Positions 14,020-27,500 of a stretch of DNA of 36,384 nucleotides are shown here, piece after piece. This stretch comes from Burkholderiales bacterium. GTDB taxonomy: Bacteria > Pseudomonadota > Gammaproteobacteria > Burkholderiales > Usitatibacteraceae. A model generated the notes under the pieces. The model searched no databases and had not been told where the DNA came from. It saw only the letters and a list, made by a program, of their open reading frames with translations. Positions within the stretch are counted from its first letter, which is position 1; each line of letters begins with the position of its first letter. The position numbers were made by a program, and so were the translations under genes. Location of the stretch: positions 1 to 36,384 of the forward strand of contig JAHCLE010000016.1 of NCBI GenBank assembly GCA_026125445.1. Reading direction: 5' to 3'.

Positions 14020-15516
14020 TCAGGGGCTCAGGCGCACCTGGTAGGTGACCGAGCCGCTTCCGCCCGAGAGCAGCGTTCCCGTGAGCGTCCAGACGACGGA
14101 ACCCGTCCCGTTGACCGCCGGCTGCGTGGTGACGCTGCATCCCGTGATGTTGCCCGGCAGCGCGCCGCAGGCCGCCGACTGGTACAGGGTGAAGGCGGGC
14201 GTGGCGTCGGTGATGACGATCGCCGACACCGTGCCCGCGCTCGTGTTGGTGTAGGTGATCTTGTACTCGAGGATGTCGTTGGGCAGCGCCGTGCCGGTGG
14301 TTCCGGCCACCCCGCCCTGCGTGACGTTGCGCACGGTCTTGGCGAGCGTGAGCCCCGCCCCGCCGGCCGCGCCGACGGTGGTGGTGTCGGTGCGCGTGTA
14401 GACCTGCGTGCCGTTGAAGGTCGCCGTGACCGCGATCACGTTCTGGGCGTTGTAGGGCGCGGCCCCCGGGATGCTGTCGCGGACGATGATGCACACCGAG
14501 CCGCCCGCGGCCACCGCGACGCCGCCGGAAAGCGGCGCGGCCCCCTCGGCGCCGTCGAGGGTCCCGTTGCAGTTCGTGTCGCGGTAGATCGCCTGCGACC
14601 AACCCGGCACGGCCGGCGTGGCGACGGCGGAGGTGGAGAACGCGACGTTGCCCGCGGAGCCGGCGTTGAACGTATGCGGGTAGAACACGACCGATCCCGG
14701 CACGCCCGTCTGCGCCCCGTCCGGCGCGAAGGCGTTGGTGGCCGCGGCCACGACGATCGTGTTGTCGAAGGCCGTGTTGTTGCCGGTGGCCGCGGCGGGC
14801 TCCCCGCCGCCGTTCACCGTGACGGCGTTGAGCACCGAGGGAATCGCCGTCGAGGCCACCGCTACCGTGAGCGTGATGGCCGGGGCGGAGGCGCCGGCGG
14901 CGATCGCGTTGGAAGTGGTGCAAGTGACGACCTGGCTGGCTGCTCCGCAGCTCCAGCCCGTCCCGGTGGCGCTCACGTAGGAAAGTCCGGCCGGCAGGTT
15001 GTCGACCACCGTGACGACGCCGCTCGTGGACAGGGAGCCGGCGCCGTTGCTCACGGTGATCGTGTAGACGCCGTTGCTGCCCGCCGTGAAGTTGCCGGCG
15101 TGGGTCTTGGTGACGGTGATGTCGGGCGCGAGGATGGTCGTGGGGGCGCTCGACGAGTTGTTGGCCGGCGTCGGATCGAGGACGCCCGCGGGCGCCGCCA
15201 CGGTCGCCGTGTTCGTGATGGCCCCGAGGCCCGTGGCCGTGCCATTGATGGTGAAGGTCACGGAGCCGCCTGCCGGCAGCGTCGTGACGGTGCTGGTGAC
15301 CGCGTTTCCGGCGACGTTCACCGTGCCGCACACGGCGCCGCCGGTGACCGCGCCGCACACCGCGCTCACGCCGGTCACCTGCGCCGGGACGGTGTCCGCG
15401 AGCTGCGCGCCGTTGGCCGCGTCCGGACCGTTGTTCACCACGCTCACCGTGTAGCTAAGCAGCTGGCCCGTGCCGATGCTCGCGGGCGCGGTCTTCACCA
15501 CGGCGACGTCTGCGAC
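14020..15516 (-). other. C-terminal DUF11-type region of the giant protein (residues 6381-6878)
   Basis: It starts VADVAVVKTAPASIGTGQLL, a classical DUF11 domain, followed by a second one (APDITVTKTHAGNFTAGSNG). Next is a non-repeated domain containing the calcium-type loop at 14545-14580, then a last DUF11-like domain (LTLAKTVRNVTQGG... to VTYQVRLSP). No hydrophobic anchor or sorting signal follows. Confidence 0.75.
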
Positions 15517-18500
15517 CGGATCGACGGTGAGCGTGGCGCTGGCCGCGACGGTGTTGAAGCCACCGCTCGTCGTGAGGGCGCCCACCGGGATGGTGTTGGC
15601 GTAGACGCCCTGCGTGGGCGCCGTCACGTTGATCTGGAAGGTGCAGGAGCCGCCCGCCGTCACGGTTCCGCCCGTGAGCGTCGCCGAGCCGGCCGTGCTG
15701 GACACCGCGCCTCCGGTGCAGGTCGTGGACGCGGCCGGCGTGCCGGCGGTCGCCATGCCCGCGGGGTAGGTGTCCGTCACCGAGGTGACGGTGATCGCGA
15801 TGGGATTCGGGTTGCCGATCGTAACGAGCAGCGCCGTCGTGCCACCGGAGATGATGCTCGCCGGCGTGAACTGCTTGGAAATGGTCGGCGGCAGCGGCTG
15901 CACGGTCAGGTTGGCCACGTTGGAAGCGGCGCCCGTGGCGGCCTCGGCGCTCGACACCCCGCTCGCCTGGTTGGGTTGCGTGCCGATCACGTTGCCCAGG
16001 ACGACCACGGTCACCGTGCAGGAGCCGTTGGCGGGGATCGTGAGATTGGACACCGAAAGGGCCGTCTGCCCCGCCGTGAAGCTGTTCCCGGCGGCGCCCG
16101 CGCAGGTTCCGCCAGCCGGCCCGGCGGCATTGACCTGCATGTTGGCGAGCGTGTCGGTGAAGGCCGCCGCCGTGAGCGGGATGCCGTTGGCGTTGGCGAG
16201 CGTGAACGTGATCGTGGAGGTCGAATTGACGGGAATCCCTGCCGGGAAGAAGGCCTTCGCGATCGTGGCGGGCGCGGCCGTCACGGTGAGGGTGGTCGAG
16301 TTGGATGGGGCGCCCAGCGGCGCCTCCGTGCTCGACACCCCGGAGGCCTGGTTGACGTGCACGCCCGGAATGTCGCTCGTCACCACGACGGTCACGGTGC
16401 ACGAGCCGGCGGCGGGAACCGTGAGGCCGGTGATCGCCACGGCCGTCTGGCCCGCGGTGAGGAAGTTGCCGGCAGCCCCCGCGCATGTCCCTCCGGCCGC
16501 GCCAGAGGTCGCCACGGCCATGTTCGCCAGCGTGTCGGTGAAGCCCGCCGCCGTGAGCGGGGTGCCCAGCGGGTTGGTGATGGTGAAGGTGATGGTGGAG
16601 GTCTGGTCGGACGTGATGGCCGCGGGCGAGAACGCCTTCGCGATCGTCGGGGCCGTGGCCGTGACGGTGAGGATCGCCGTGTTGGACACCGCGCTCGCGG
16701 GCGCTTCCGCGCTGGTGAAGGCCGACGCCGTGTTGTTGTGCGCGCCGGGCAGGTTGCTGGTGACGGCCACCGTGACCGTGCACGATCCGTTGGCCGGCAC
16801 GGTGATCCCGGTGAACGAGAGCGCCGTGGCGCCGGCCGTGAAGCCGTTGCTCGCCGCCCCCGCGCAGGTGCCGCCGGCGGGCCCCGTGGCCGCGACCGAC
16901 ATTCCGACGAGCGCATCGGTGAACGCGCCTGCCGTGAGCGGCACGCCCAGCGTGTTGGCCAGCGTGAAGGTGAGAGTCGAGTTCGCGCCGGCGGCGATCG
17001 TGGACGGCGAGAACGCCTTGGCGATGGTCGGGGCGGCGGCGTTCACGGTGAGCGTGGCCGTGTTGGAGACCGGGCCGATGGGGGCCTGCGCGCTGGACAC
17101 GCCCGAGGTGGCGTTGTTGTGCGTCCCCGGCCGGTCGCTCGTCACCACGAAGGTGACCGTGCACGAGCCGTTGGCCGGCACCGTGAGGTTGGAGAGCGTG
17201 AGCGCCGTCTGGCCGGCGGCGAAGACGTTGCCGGCAGCCCCGGCGCACGTGCCGGCCGCCGCGCCGGCGGCCGAGATGGCCATGTTCGTGAGCGCGTCCG
17301 TAAAGCCGGCCGAGGTGAGCGCGACGCCGTTCGCGTTGGCCAGGGTGAGCGTGACCGTGGAAGTGCCGTCGGAATTGATCGTGGCGGGCGCGAAGGCCTT
17401 GGCGACCGTGGGCACCGCGGCGTTCACCGTGAGGGTGGCGATGTTCGAGGCGACCCCCGTCACGGCCTCGGCCGACGAGACGCCCGACGTCTGGTTGCTG
17501 TGCGCGCCCGGGATGTCGCTCGTGACGACCACGGTCACCGTGCAGGATCCGCCGGCCGGGATCGTGAGGGCCGCGAAGGTGAGCGCCGTCTGCCCTGCCG
17601 TGAAGGTGTTGCCCGCCGCGCCGGCGCAGGTGCCGCCGGCCGCCCCGTTCGCGGCGATGGCCATGCCCGCGAGGGTGTCGGTGAAGCCGGCCGCGGTGAG
17701 CGCGATGCCGTTGGGGTTCGCCAGGGTGAAGGTGATGGTCGAGGTGGCGTCGGCCGCGATCACGGCGGGCGCGAAGGCCTTCGCGATCGTCGGCGAGGCC
17801 GAAACCTGCAGGCTCGCGCTGGCCGGCGCCGCGTTGGAGCCCGCGTTGGCGCTCGACACGGACCCGGCTGCCAGGGTGTTGGTGTAGGTGCCCGGCGCCG
17901 CGGCCGTGACGTTGACGGTGATCGCGCAGGACGAGCCCGCCGGAATCGTGCCGCCCGAGAGCTGGATGCCGGCGTCGCCCGCGTTGAGCGCGCCGCCGCC
18001 GCTGTCGGCCAGCGCGCCGCCGCAGGTGTTGACCACCGTCACGTTCGCCAGCGTCATCGCGCCCGGCGCCACCGGGAAGACGTCCGTGAAGGCCACGCCC
18101 GTCACGGGCACGGCATTGGCGTTGGACAGCGTGACGGTGAGGGTCGTGGTTCCGCCCGAGGCCATGGACGCCGCCCCGAAGGCCTTGGCGACCGTCGGAC
18201 GGCCGAGCACCGTGAGCGTCTGGTTGGTGACGCCGTTGAGCATCCCGCCGATGGCAGTGATCTGCGCGGCGCCGTTCACGTAGGAGCCTGCCGCCGCCGA
18301 GGCGACGCTCACCGAGAGGGTGCAGCTCGAGGCCCCCGCCCCGGCGTTCACGCCGGCGCCGCCCACCGTGAAGACGCCCGTGCCCGGCGTGGCCGTGATC
18401 GTCGGCGTGCCGCCGCAGCCGTTCGCCACGCCGGCGGTCGTGCCGATCACGAGGCCTGCCGGCAGCGTGTCGGTGAAGGTGATCCCGGACCGCGCGGGCG

Positions 18501-21500
18501 CACCGGCCGGGTTCGCGATCGTGAAGGTGAGCACCGAGTCCTGGTTCACGCCGACGGAAGCCGGCGCGAACGCCTTCGTGAGCGTCGGCAGCGCCTGCAC
18601 CGTGAGCGTCGCGTTGACGCCGGTCGTGTCCACCCGCTGGGTGGCCGAGAGGTTGCCGGCGTGGGTGTTGGCGTAGACGCCGGCGGTGTTCGAGGTGACG
18701 TCGACCGTCACGGTGCAGGACGCCTGCGCCGCGTTCATCGTGGCGCCCGTCACGGTGATCACGCCGGTGCCCGCGGTCGCCGTCACCACGCCGGTCCCCG
18801 ACGGGCACGAGCTCGTCACGTTCGGCGTCGCCGCGATGACCACGTTGGCCGGCAGCGTGTCCGTGAAGTTGATGCCGGATTGCGCGGGGTTCCCCGCCCC
18901 GTTCGCGAGCGTGAAGGTGAGCGTCGAGACACCGCCCTGGCTGATCGTAACCGGCGCGAAGGCCTTGGTGAGCGAGGCCTGCGAGACCGTGAGCGTCTGG
19001 TTGGTGACGCCGTTGGTCATGCCGGAGAGGGCCGTGACCTGTGCCGCCCCGTTCACGTAGGAGCCGGCAGTCGCGCTCGTCACGTTGACGGCGATCGTGC
19101 AGGTCGAGGCGCCGGCGGCCGCGTTCACGCCCGTGCCGCCCACCGTGAAGACGCCCGTGCCGGCCGTCGCGGTAATCGTGGGCGCGCCGCCGCAGCCGTT
19201 CACCAGGCCGTTGGGCGCGGCGATCGCCAGCCCAGCCGGCAGCGTGTCGGTGAAGGTGAGCCCGGACCTCGCCGGCGCGCCGGCCGGGTTGGTGATCGTG
19301 AAGGTGAGCGTCGAGGCCTGCCCCACGCCCACCGTCGACGGGCTGAACGCCTTCGTGAGCGACGGCAGCGCCTGCACCGTCAGGGTCGCGTTCACCCCCG
19401 TCGTGGTGACGTTGGCCGTCGCACCGATATTGGCCGCGTTCGTGTTGTTGTAGGTCCCGGCCGTGCTGCTGGTCACGTCCACGGTGACCGTGCACGAGGC
19501 CTGCGCCGCGTTCATCGTGGCGCCGGTCACCGTGATCACGCCGCTGCCTGCGGCCGCCGTCACGACGCCGGTACCCGACGGGCAGGAACTGGTCACGTTG
19601 GGCGCCGCCGCGATCACCACGTTGGCCGGCAGCGTGTCGGTGAAATTGATGCCGGACTGGGCCGGGTTGCCGGCTCCGTTCGTGAGCGTGAAGGTGAGCG
19701 TGGAAATTCCGCCCTGGCTGATCGTAGCCGGCGCGAAGGCCTTGGTGAGCGAGGCCTGCGTCACCGTCAGCGTCTGGTTGGTGACGCCGTTCAACATCCC
19801 GCCGATGGCCGTAACCTGGGCGGCACCGTTCACGTAGCTTCCGGCCGTGCTGCTCGTGACGCTCACGCTGATCGTGCAGGTCGAGGCCCCGGCTGCGGCG
19901 TTCACGCCGGTGCCGCCGACCGTGAAGACGCCCGAGCCCGGAGCCGCCGTGACCGTGGGCGTGCCGCCGCATGTGCTGGCGAGCCCGTTGGGCGTCCCGA
20001 TGACCGCACCCGCCGGCAGCGTGTCGGTGAAGGTGAGGCCGCTGCGCGCCGGAGCGCCGGCCGGGTTCGTGATCGTGAAGGTGAGCGTCGAGTTCTGCCC
20101 CACCCCCACGGTCGACGGGCTGAACGCCTTCGTGAGCGTCGGCAGCGACTGCACCGTGAGGGTCGCATTCACCCCGGTGGTGGTGACGTTGGCCGTCGCA
20201 CCGATATTGGCGGCGTTCGTGTTGTTGTAGGTCCCGGCCGTGTTCGACGTGACGTCGACCGTCACCGTGCAGGACGCCTGCGCCGCGCTCATCGTGGCGC
20301 CCGTCACCGTGATCGTTCCCGAGCCGGCCGCGGCGGTCACCACGCCAGTACCGGACGGGCAGGAACTGGTCACGTTGGGCGTGGCCGCGATCACCACGTT
20401 GGCCGGCAGCGTGTCCGTGAAGTTGATGCCCGACTGCGCCGGGTTGCCCGCCCCGTTGGCAAGCGTGAAGGTGAGCGTCGAGGTCCCGCCCTGGGCGATG
20501 GTCGCCGGCGCGAAGGCCTTGGTCAGTGCCGCCTGCGTCACCATGAGCGTCTGGTTGGTGACGCCGTTGAGCATCCCGCCGATGGCGGTGACCTGCGCCG
20601 CCCCGTTCACGTAGGAGCCGGCGGTCGTGGAGGTGACGTTCACCGTGACCGTGCAGGTGGAGGCGCCGATGGCCGCGTTCACGCCCGTGCCACCCACCGT
20701 GAAGACACCCGTGCCGCTCGTGGCCGTGATCGTGGGCGTGCCGCCGCAGCCGTTCACCACCCCGTTGGGCGTGGCGATCGCCAGGCCCGCCGGCAGCGTG
20801 TCGGTGAAGGTGAGACCCGTCCTGGCCGGGGCGCCCGCCGGGTTGGTGATCGTGAAGGTGAGCGTCGAGGACTGGTTCACCCCCACCGTCGACGGGCTGA
20901 AGGCCTTGGTGAGCGTCGGCAGCGCCTGCACCGTCAGCGTCGCGTTGACGCCGGTCGTGTCCACCCGCTGCGTGGCCGTGATGTTGCCGGCATTCGTGTT
21001 GTTGTAGGTCCCGGCCGTGTTCGAGGTGACGTCCACCGTCACCGTGCACGTGGCCTGGGCCGCGTTCATCGTGGCGCCCGTCACCGTGACGACGCCGGTG
21101 CCCGCCGTGGCGGTCACGACGCCCGTTCCCGACGGGCAGCTCGAGGTCACGTTCGGGGCGGCGGCGATCACCACGTTGGCCGGCAGCGTGTCGGTGAAGT
21201 TGATCCCCGACTGCGCGGGGTTGCCCGCCCCGTTCGCGAGCGTGAAGGTGAGCGTCGAGGTCCCGCCCTGGGCGATGGTGGCCGGCGCGAACGCCTTCGT
21301 GAGCGCCGCCTGGGTGACGGTAAGCGTCTGGCTGGTGACGCCGTTCAACATCCCGCCGATGGCCGTGATCTGCGCCGCGCCGTTCACGTAGGAGCCGGCG
21401 GTGGTACTCGTCACGTTGACGGCGATCGTGCAGGTCGAGGCCCCCGCACCGGCGTTCACGCCCGTGCCGCCCACCGTGAACACGCCGGAGCCGGGAGTCG

Positions 21501-24500
21501 CCGTGATCGTGGGCGTGCCGCTGCACGTGCCCGCCACCCCGTTGGGAGTCGCGATCGCGAGGCCCGCCGGCAGCGTGTCGGTGAAGGTAAGGCCGGATCG
21601 CGCCGGCGCGCTGGCCGGGTTGGTGATCGTGAAGGTGAGCGTCGAGGACTGGTTCACCCCCACCGTCGACGGGCTGAAGGCCTTGGTGAGCGTCGGCAGC
21701 GCCTGCACCGTCAGCGTCGCATTGACGCCGGTGGTGGTGAGATTGGCCGTCCCGCTGATGTTGCCGGCGTTCGTGTTGTTGTAGGTCCCGGCCGTGTTGC
21801 TGGTCACGTCCACGGTCACCGTGCACGTGGCCTGCGCCGCGTTCATCGTGGCGCCCGTCACCGTGATGACGCCGGTGCCTGCCGTGGCGGTCACGACACC
21901 CGTTCCCGACGGGCAACTGGAGGTCACGTTCGGCGTGGCCGCCACCACCACGTTGGCCGGCAGCGTGTCGGTGAAGTTGATCCCCGACTGCGCGGGGTTG
22001 CCCGCCCCGTTCGCGAGCGTGAAGGTGAGCGTCGAGGTCCCGCCCTGGGCGATGGTGGCCGGCGCGAACGCCTTCGTGAGCGCCGCCTGGGTGACGGTAA
22101 GCGTCTGGCTGGTGACGCCGTTCAACATCCCGCCGATGGCCGTGATCTGCGCCGCGCCGTTCACGTAGGAGCCGGCGGTGGTACTCGTCACGTTGACGGC
22201 GATCGTGCAGGTCGAGGCCCCTGCCCCGGCGTCGACACCCCCGCCCCCGACGGTGAAGACACCCGAGCCCGGAGTCGCCGTGATCGTGGGCGTGCCGCTG
22301 CACGTGCCCGCCACCCCGTTGGGAGTCGCGATCGCGAGGCCCGCCGGCAGCGTGTCGGTGAAGGTAAGGCCGGATCGCGCCGGCGCGCTGGCCGGGTTGG
22401 TGATCGTGAAGGTGAGCGTCGAGGCCTGGTTCACCCCCACCGTCGACGGGCTGAAGGCCTTGGTGAGCGTCGGCAGCGCCTGCACCGTCAGCGTCGCGTT
22501 GACGCCGGTGGTGGTGACGTTGGCCGCCCCGCTGATGTTGCCGGCGTTCGTGTTGTTGTAGGTCCCGGCCGTGTTGCTGGTCACGTCCACGGTCACCGTG
22601 CAGGACGCCTGCGCCGCGTTCATCGTGGCGCCCGTCACCGTGATGACGCCGGTGCCCGCGGTGGCGGTCACCACACCCGCGCCGCTCGGGCAACTCGAGG
22701 TGACGTTCGGCGTGGCGGCGATCACCACGTTGGCCGGCAGCGTGTCGGTGAAGTTGATCCCCGACTGTGCGGGATTGCCCGCCCCGTTCGCGAGCGTGAA
22801 GGTGAGCGTCGAGGTGGCGCCCTGGGCGATCGTGGCCGGCGCGAACGCCTTCGTGAGCGCCGCCTGGGTGACCGTCACCGTCTGGTTCGTGACCCCGTTG
22901 GTCATCCCCGAGATGGCCGTGATCTGCGCCGCCCCGTTCACCTTGGCGCCCAGGGTGGCTCCCGTCACCGTCACCGTGACCGTGCAGGTCTGCCCCGCGT
23001 TCACGTCGATCGAGGAGGCCGTGAAGGGCTGCGTCGCGTTCACCGCCGTGAACGCCGGCGTGCCGCACTGCCCGTTGGTCGTCGGCACCGGCGGGTTGGC
23101 GATCGCGAGCCCCGCCGGCAGCGTGTCCGTGAACGAAAGCCCCGTGCGGTTGACCGACCCGCCCGCCGTGTTGGTGATCGTGAAGGTGAGCGTGGTCGCC
23201 TGCCCCAGCCCCAGGTTGGCCGCCGCGAAGGCCTTCGTGAGCACCGGCAGCGACTGCACCGTCAGCGTCGCATTCACCCCGGTGGTCGTGACATTCGCCG
23301 TCCCGCTGATGTTGCCGGCGTTGGTGTTGGTGTAGCTGCCCGCCGTGTTGCTGGTCACGTCCACGGTGACCGTGCAGGACGCCTGCGCCGCGTTCATCGT
23401 GGCGCCCGTCACGGTGATGACACCGGTGCCCGCCGTGGCGGCAACGACGCCAGTTCCCGACGGGCAGCTGGAGGTCACGTTCGGCGTGGTGGCGATCACC
23501 ACATTGGCCGGCAGCGTGTCGGTGAAGTTGATCCCCGACTGCGCCGGGTTGCCCGCCCCGTTCGCGAGCGTGAAGGTGAGCGTCGAGGTCCCGCCCTGGT
23601 TGATGGTCGCCGGCGCGAAGGACTTCGTGAGGGAAGCCTGCGTCACCGTGAGCGTCTGGTTCGTCACCCCGTTCAACATCCCGCCGATGGCGGTGATCTG
23701 CGCCGCGCCGTTCACGTAGGCGCCGGCGGTCGTGGAGGTGACGTTCACCGTGACCGTGCAGGTCGAGGCGCCCATGGCCGCGTTCACGCCGGTGCCACCC
23801 ACCGTGAAGACACCCGTGCCGCTCGTGGCCGTGATCGTGGGCGTGCCGCCGCAGCCGTTCACCACCCCGTTGGGCGCGGCGATCGCCAGGCCCGCCGGCA
23901 GCGTGTCGGTGAAGGTGAGGCCGCTACGCGCCGGGGCACCGGCCGGGTTGGTGATCGTGAAGGTGAGCGTCGAGGCCTGGTTCACCCCCACCGTCGACGG
24001 GCTGAAGGCCTTGGTGAGCGTCGGCAGCGCCTGCACCGTCAGCGTCGCGTTGACGCCGGTCGTGTCCACCCGCTGCGTGGCCGTGATGTTGCCGGCATTC
24101 GTGTTGTTGTAGGTCCCGGCCGTGTTCGAGGTGACGTCCACCGTCACCGTGCACGTGGCCTGGGCCGCGTTCATCGTGGCGCCCGTCACCGTGACGACGC
24201 CGGTGCCCGCCGTGGCGGTCACGACGCCCGTTCCCGACGGGCAGCTCGAGGTCACGTTCGGGGCGGCGGCGATCACCACGTTGGCCGGCAGCGTGTCGGT
24301 GAAGTTGATGCCCGACTGCGCGGGGTTGCCCGCCCCGTTCGCGAGCGTGAAGGTGAGCGTCGAGGTCCCGCCCTGGGCGATGGTGGCCGGCGCGAACGCC
24401 TTCGTGAGCGCCGCCTGGGTGACGGTAAGCGTCTGGCTGGTGACGCCGTTCAACATCCCGCCGATGGCCGTGATCTGCGCCGCGCCGTTCACGTAGGAGC

Positions 24501-27500
24501 CGGCGGTGGTACTCGTCACGTTGACGGCGATCGTGCAGGTCGAGGCCCCTGCCCCGGCGTCGACACCCCCGCCCCCGACGGTGAAGACACCCGAGCCCGG
24601 AGTCGCCGTGATCGTGGGCGTGCCGCTGCACGTGCCCGCCACCCCGTTGGGAGTCGCGATCGCGAGGCCCGCCGGCAGCGTGTCGGTGAAGGTAAGGCCG
24701 GATCGCGCCGGCGCGCTGGCCGGGTTGGTGATCGTGAAGGTGAGCGTCGAGGCCTGGTTCACCCCCACCGTCGACGGGCTGAAGGCCTTGGTGAGCGTCG
24801 GCAGCGCCTGCACCGTCAGCGTCGCGTTGACGCCCGTCGTGTCCACCCGCTGCGTGGCCGTGATGTTGCCGGCATTCGTGTTGTTGTAGGTCCCGGCCGT
24901 GTTCGAGGTGACGTCCACCGTCACCGTGCACGAGGCCTGCGCCGCGTTCATCGTGGCGCCCGTCACGGTGATGACACCGGTGCCCGCCGTGGCGGTCACG
25001 ACGCCCGTTCCCGACGGGCAGCTCGAGGTCACGTTCGGGGCGGCGGCGATCACCACGTTGGCCGGCAGCGTGTCGGTGAAGTTGATCCCCGACTGCGCGG
25101 GGTTGCCCGCCCCGTTCGCGAGCGTGAAGGTGAGCGTCGAGGTCCCGCCCTGGGCGATGGTGGCCGGCGCGAACGCCTTCGTGAGCGCCGCCTGGGTGAC
25201 GGTAAGCGTCTGGCTGGTGACGCCGTTCAACATCCCGCCGATGGCCGTGATCTGCGCCGCGCCGTTCACGTAGGAGCCGGCGGTGGTACTCGTCACGTTG
25301 ACGGCGATCGTGCAGGTCGAGGCCCCTGCCCCGGCGTCGACACCCCCGCCCCCGACGGTGAAGACACCCGAGCCCGGAGTCGCCGTGATCGTGGGCGTGC
25401 CGCTGCACGTGCCCGCCACCCCGTTGGGAGTCGCGATCGCGAGGCCCGCCGGCAGCGTGTCGGTGAAGGTAAGGCCGGATCGCGCCGGCGCGCTGGCCGG
25501 GTTGGTGATCGTGAAGGTGAGCGTCGAGGCCTGGTTCACCCCCACCGTCGACGGGCTGAAGGCCTTGGTGAGCGTGGGCAGCGCCTGCACCGTCAGCGTC
25601 GAGTTGACGCCCGTCGTCGTCAACCGCTGCGTGGCCGTGATGTTGCCGGCATTGGTGTTGTTGTAGGTTCCCGCGGTGTTCGACGTGACATCCACCGTCA
25701 CCGTGCAGGACGCCTGCGCCGCGTTCATCGTGGCGCCCGTCACCGTGATGACGCCGGTGCCTGCCGCAGCCGTCACGACGCCGGTGCCGGACGGGCACGA
25801 GCTCGTCACGTTCGGCGTGGCGGCGATCACCACGTTGGCCGGCAGCGTGTCGGTGAAGTTGATGCCGGATTGCGCCGGGTTGCCGGCCGCGTTCGCAAGG
25901 GTGAACGTGAGGGTCGAGGTGCCCCCGACGTCGATGGTCGCCGGGGCGAAGGCCTTGGTGAGGGATGCCTGGGCGACCGTCAGCGTCGCGCTCGCCGCCG
26001 TGCCCGTGACCGCCACCGGTCCCGTCGCGGCCGGCGCCGCCGTCGTGTTGGCCGCCGCCCCGGGCGTGACGGAAGTCACGTTCACGTCCACCTGGCAGGT
26101 GGCGCCGGGCGCGAGGCTCGCGACGTCGAAGCGGATCTCGAGGTGCCCCGCCGTGAGCGCGCCGAACCCGCCCGCGCCGACGGCCGCCCGCGACTGGACC
26201 GTTCCGCAGGCCGCCGGGGTGAAGCTCGCCGTCGCGGGAGACGCCACGCCCAGATTGAAGGTGCCCAGCGGGTCCGTGACGGAGACACCCGTCAGCGCCG
26301 CTGGGTTGCCCGCGGGATTCGCGAGGACGAGCCGCAACGCGCTCGTCCCGCCGGGGCCGATCGTCGACGGCGTGAAGCTCTTCGCGATCGTGGGCGCGGC
26401 CTGCACCGTCAGGTTCGCGCTGGCCCCGGTGGTGGTGGGCGCGTTGGCGGCGGTGACGTTGCCCAGGTTGTTGGCGTGCACGCCCGCGGTCGAACTCGTG
26501 ACCTGGACCGTCACCGTGCAGCTCGCTCCCGCGGCCAACGATGCCCCGGAGAGCGCCACGCCTGGCCCGCCCGCCGTGGCGGTCACCGCGCCGCCCGTGC
26601 AGGTGGTCGCCGCGCCCGGCGTGCCGCTGTTGGCGATCGCGGCGGGATACGTGTCCGTGAACGCGATGCCGGTGACGGCCGTCGTCGTGTTGGTGTTGGT
26701 GAGCGTGATGGTGAGGGTCGAAGTCGCGCCGGAGGCGATCGAGGCCGGCGCGAAGGCCTTGGTCGCCCCGATGCCGCCCACCACCGTGAAGGTGGCGTTC
26801 GCGGCGGCGCCGCTTCCGGCGTTGGTGGTCGTGACCGCCCCGGTGGAGTTCGTGTAGACGCCCACCTGGTTGCTGGTCACGGTGAGGCTCACGGCGCAGG
26901 ACCCGCTCGCCGGGATCGTCCCGCCCGAGAGCGACACGCTCGTGGCGCTGGCCACGGCCGTCGCGCTGCCGCCGCAGGTATTGGAGAGCGCGGGGCCCGC
27001 GGGGAGATGGTTGTTGACGATGCCGGCCGGGTAGTTGTCCGTGAACGCCACGCCCGTCACCGGCGTCGCGTTCGGGTTGGTGAGCGTGATCGTGAGGATC
27101 GAGGCCGCGTCCGGGTAGATCGAGGTCGGCGCGAATGCCTTGGCGACGGTGGGCGCACCGAGCACCGTCAGGGTGGCGTTGGCCGCCGAAGTGTTGGAAC
27201 CCGCGTTGGCCGACGTCACGTCCCCGGCCGCGATGGTGTTGGCGTGCGCGCCGACGGTGGCGCTCGTCACCTGGACGGTGACCGTGCACGACCCGCCGGC
27301 GGGAATCGTGCCTCCGGCGAGGGACACGCTGCCCGCGGCCTGGGACGCGGCGCCGCCGCAGGTGGTCGCCGCGGTGGCCGCGACCGTGGTGACGGGCGCC
27401 GGCTGGGCATCGGTGAAGGCCACCCCCGTGATGGCGGTCGACGGGTTCGGGTTCGTGAGAGTGATCGTGAGGGTCGAGTTGCCGCCCGCTCCCATCTCGG

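Noticed and set aside
18686-25666. Series of plus-strand frames of about 124-127 codons at regular spacing
   Set aside because: They recur with the repeat period and are antisense shadows of the A and B domains.
18202-25968. CRISPR-like or satellite array
   Set aside because: The periodicity is 777 bp, a multiple of three, and encodes alternating folded domains in one frame; there are no short direct repeats with unique spacers and no cas genes.
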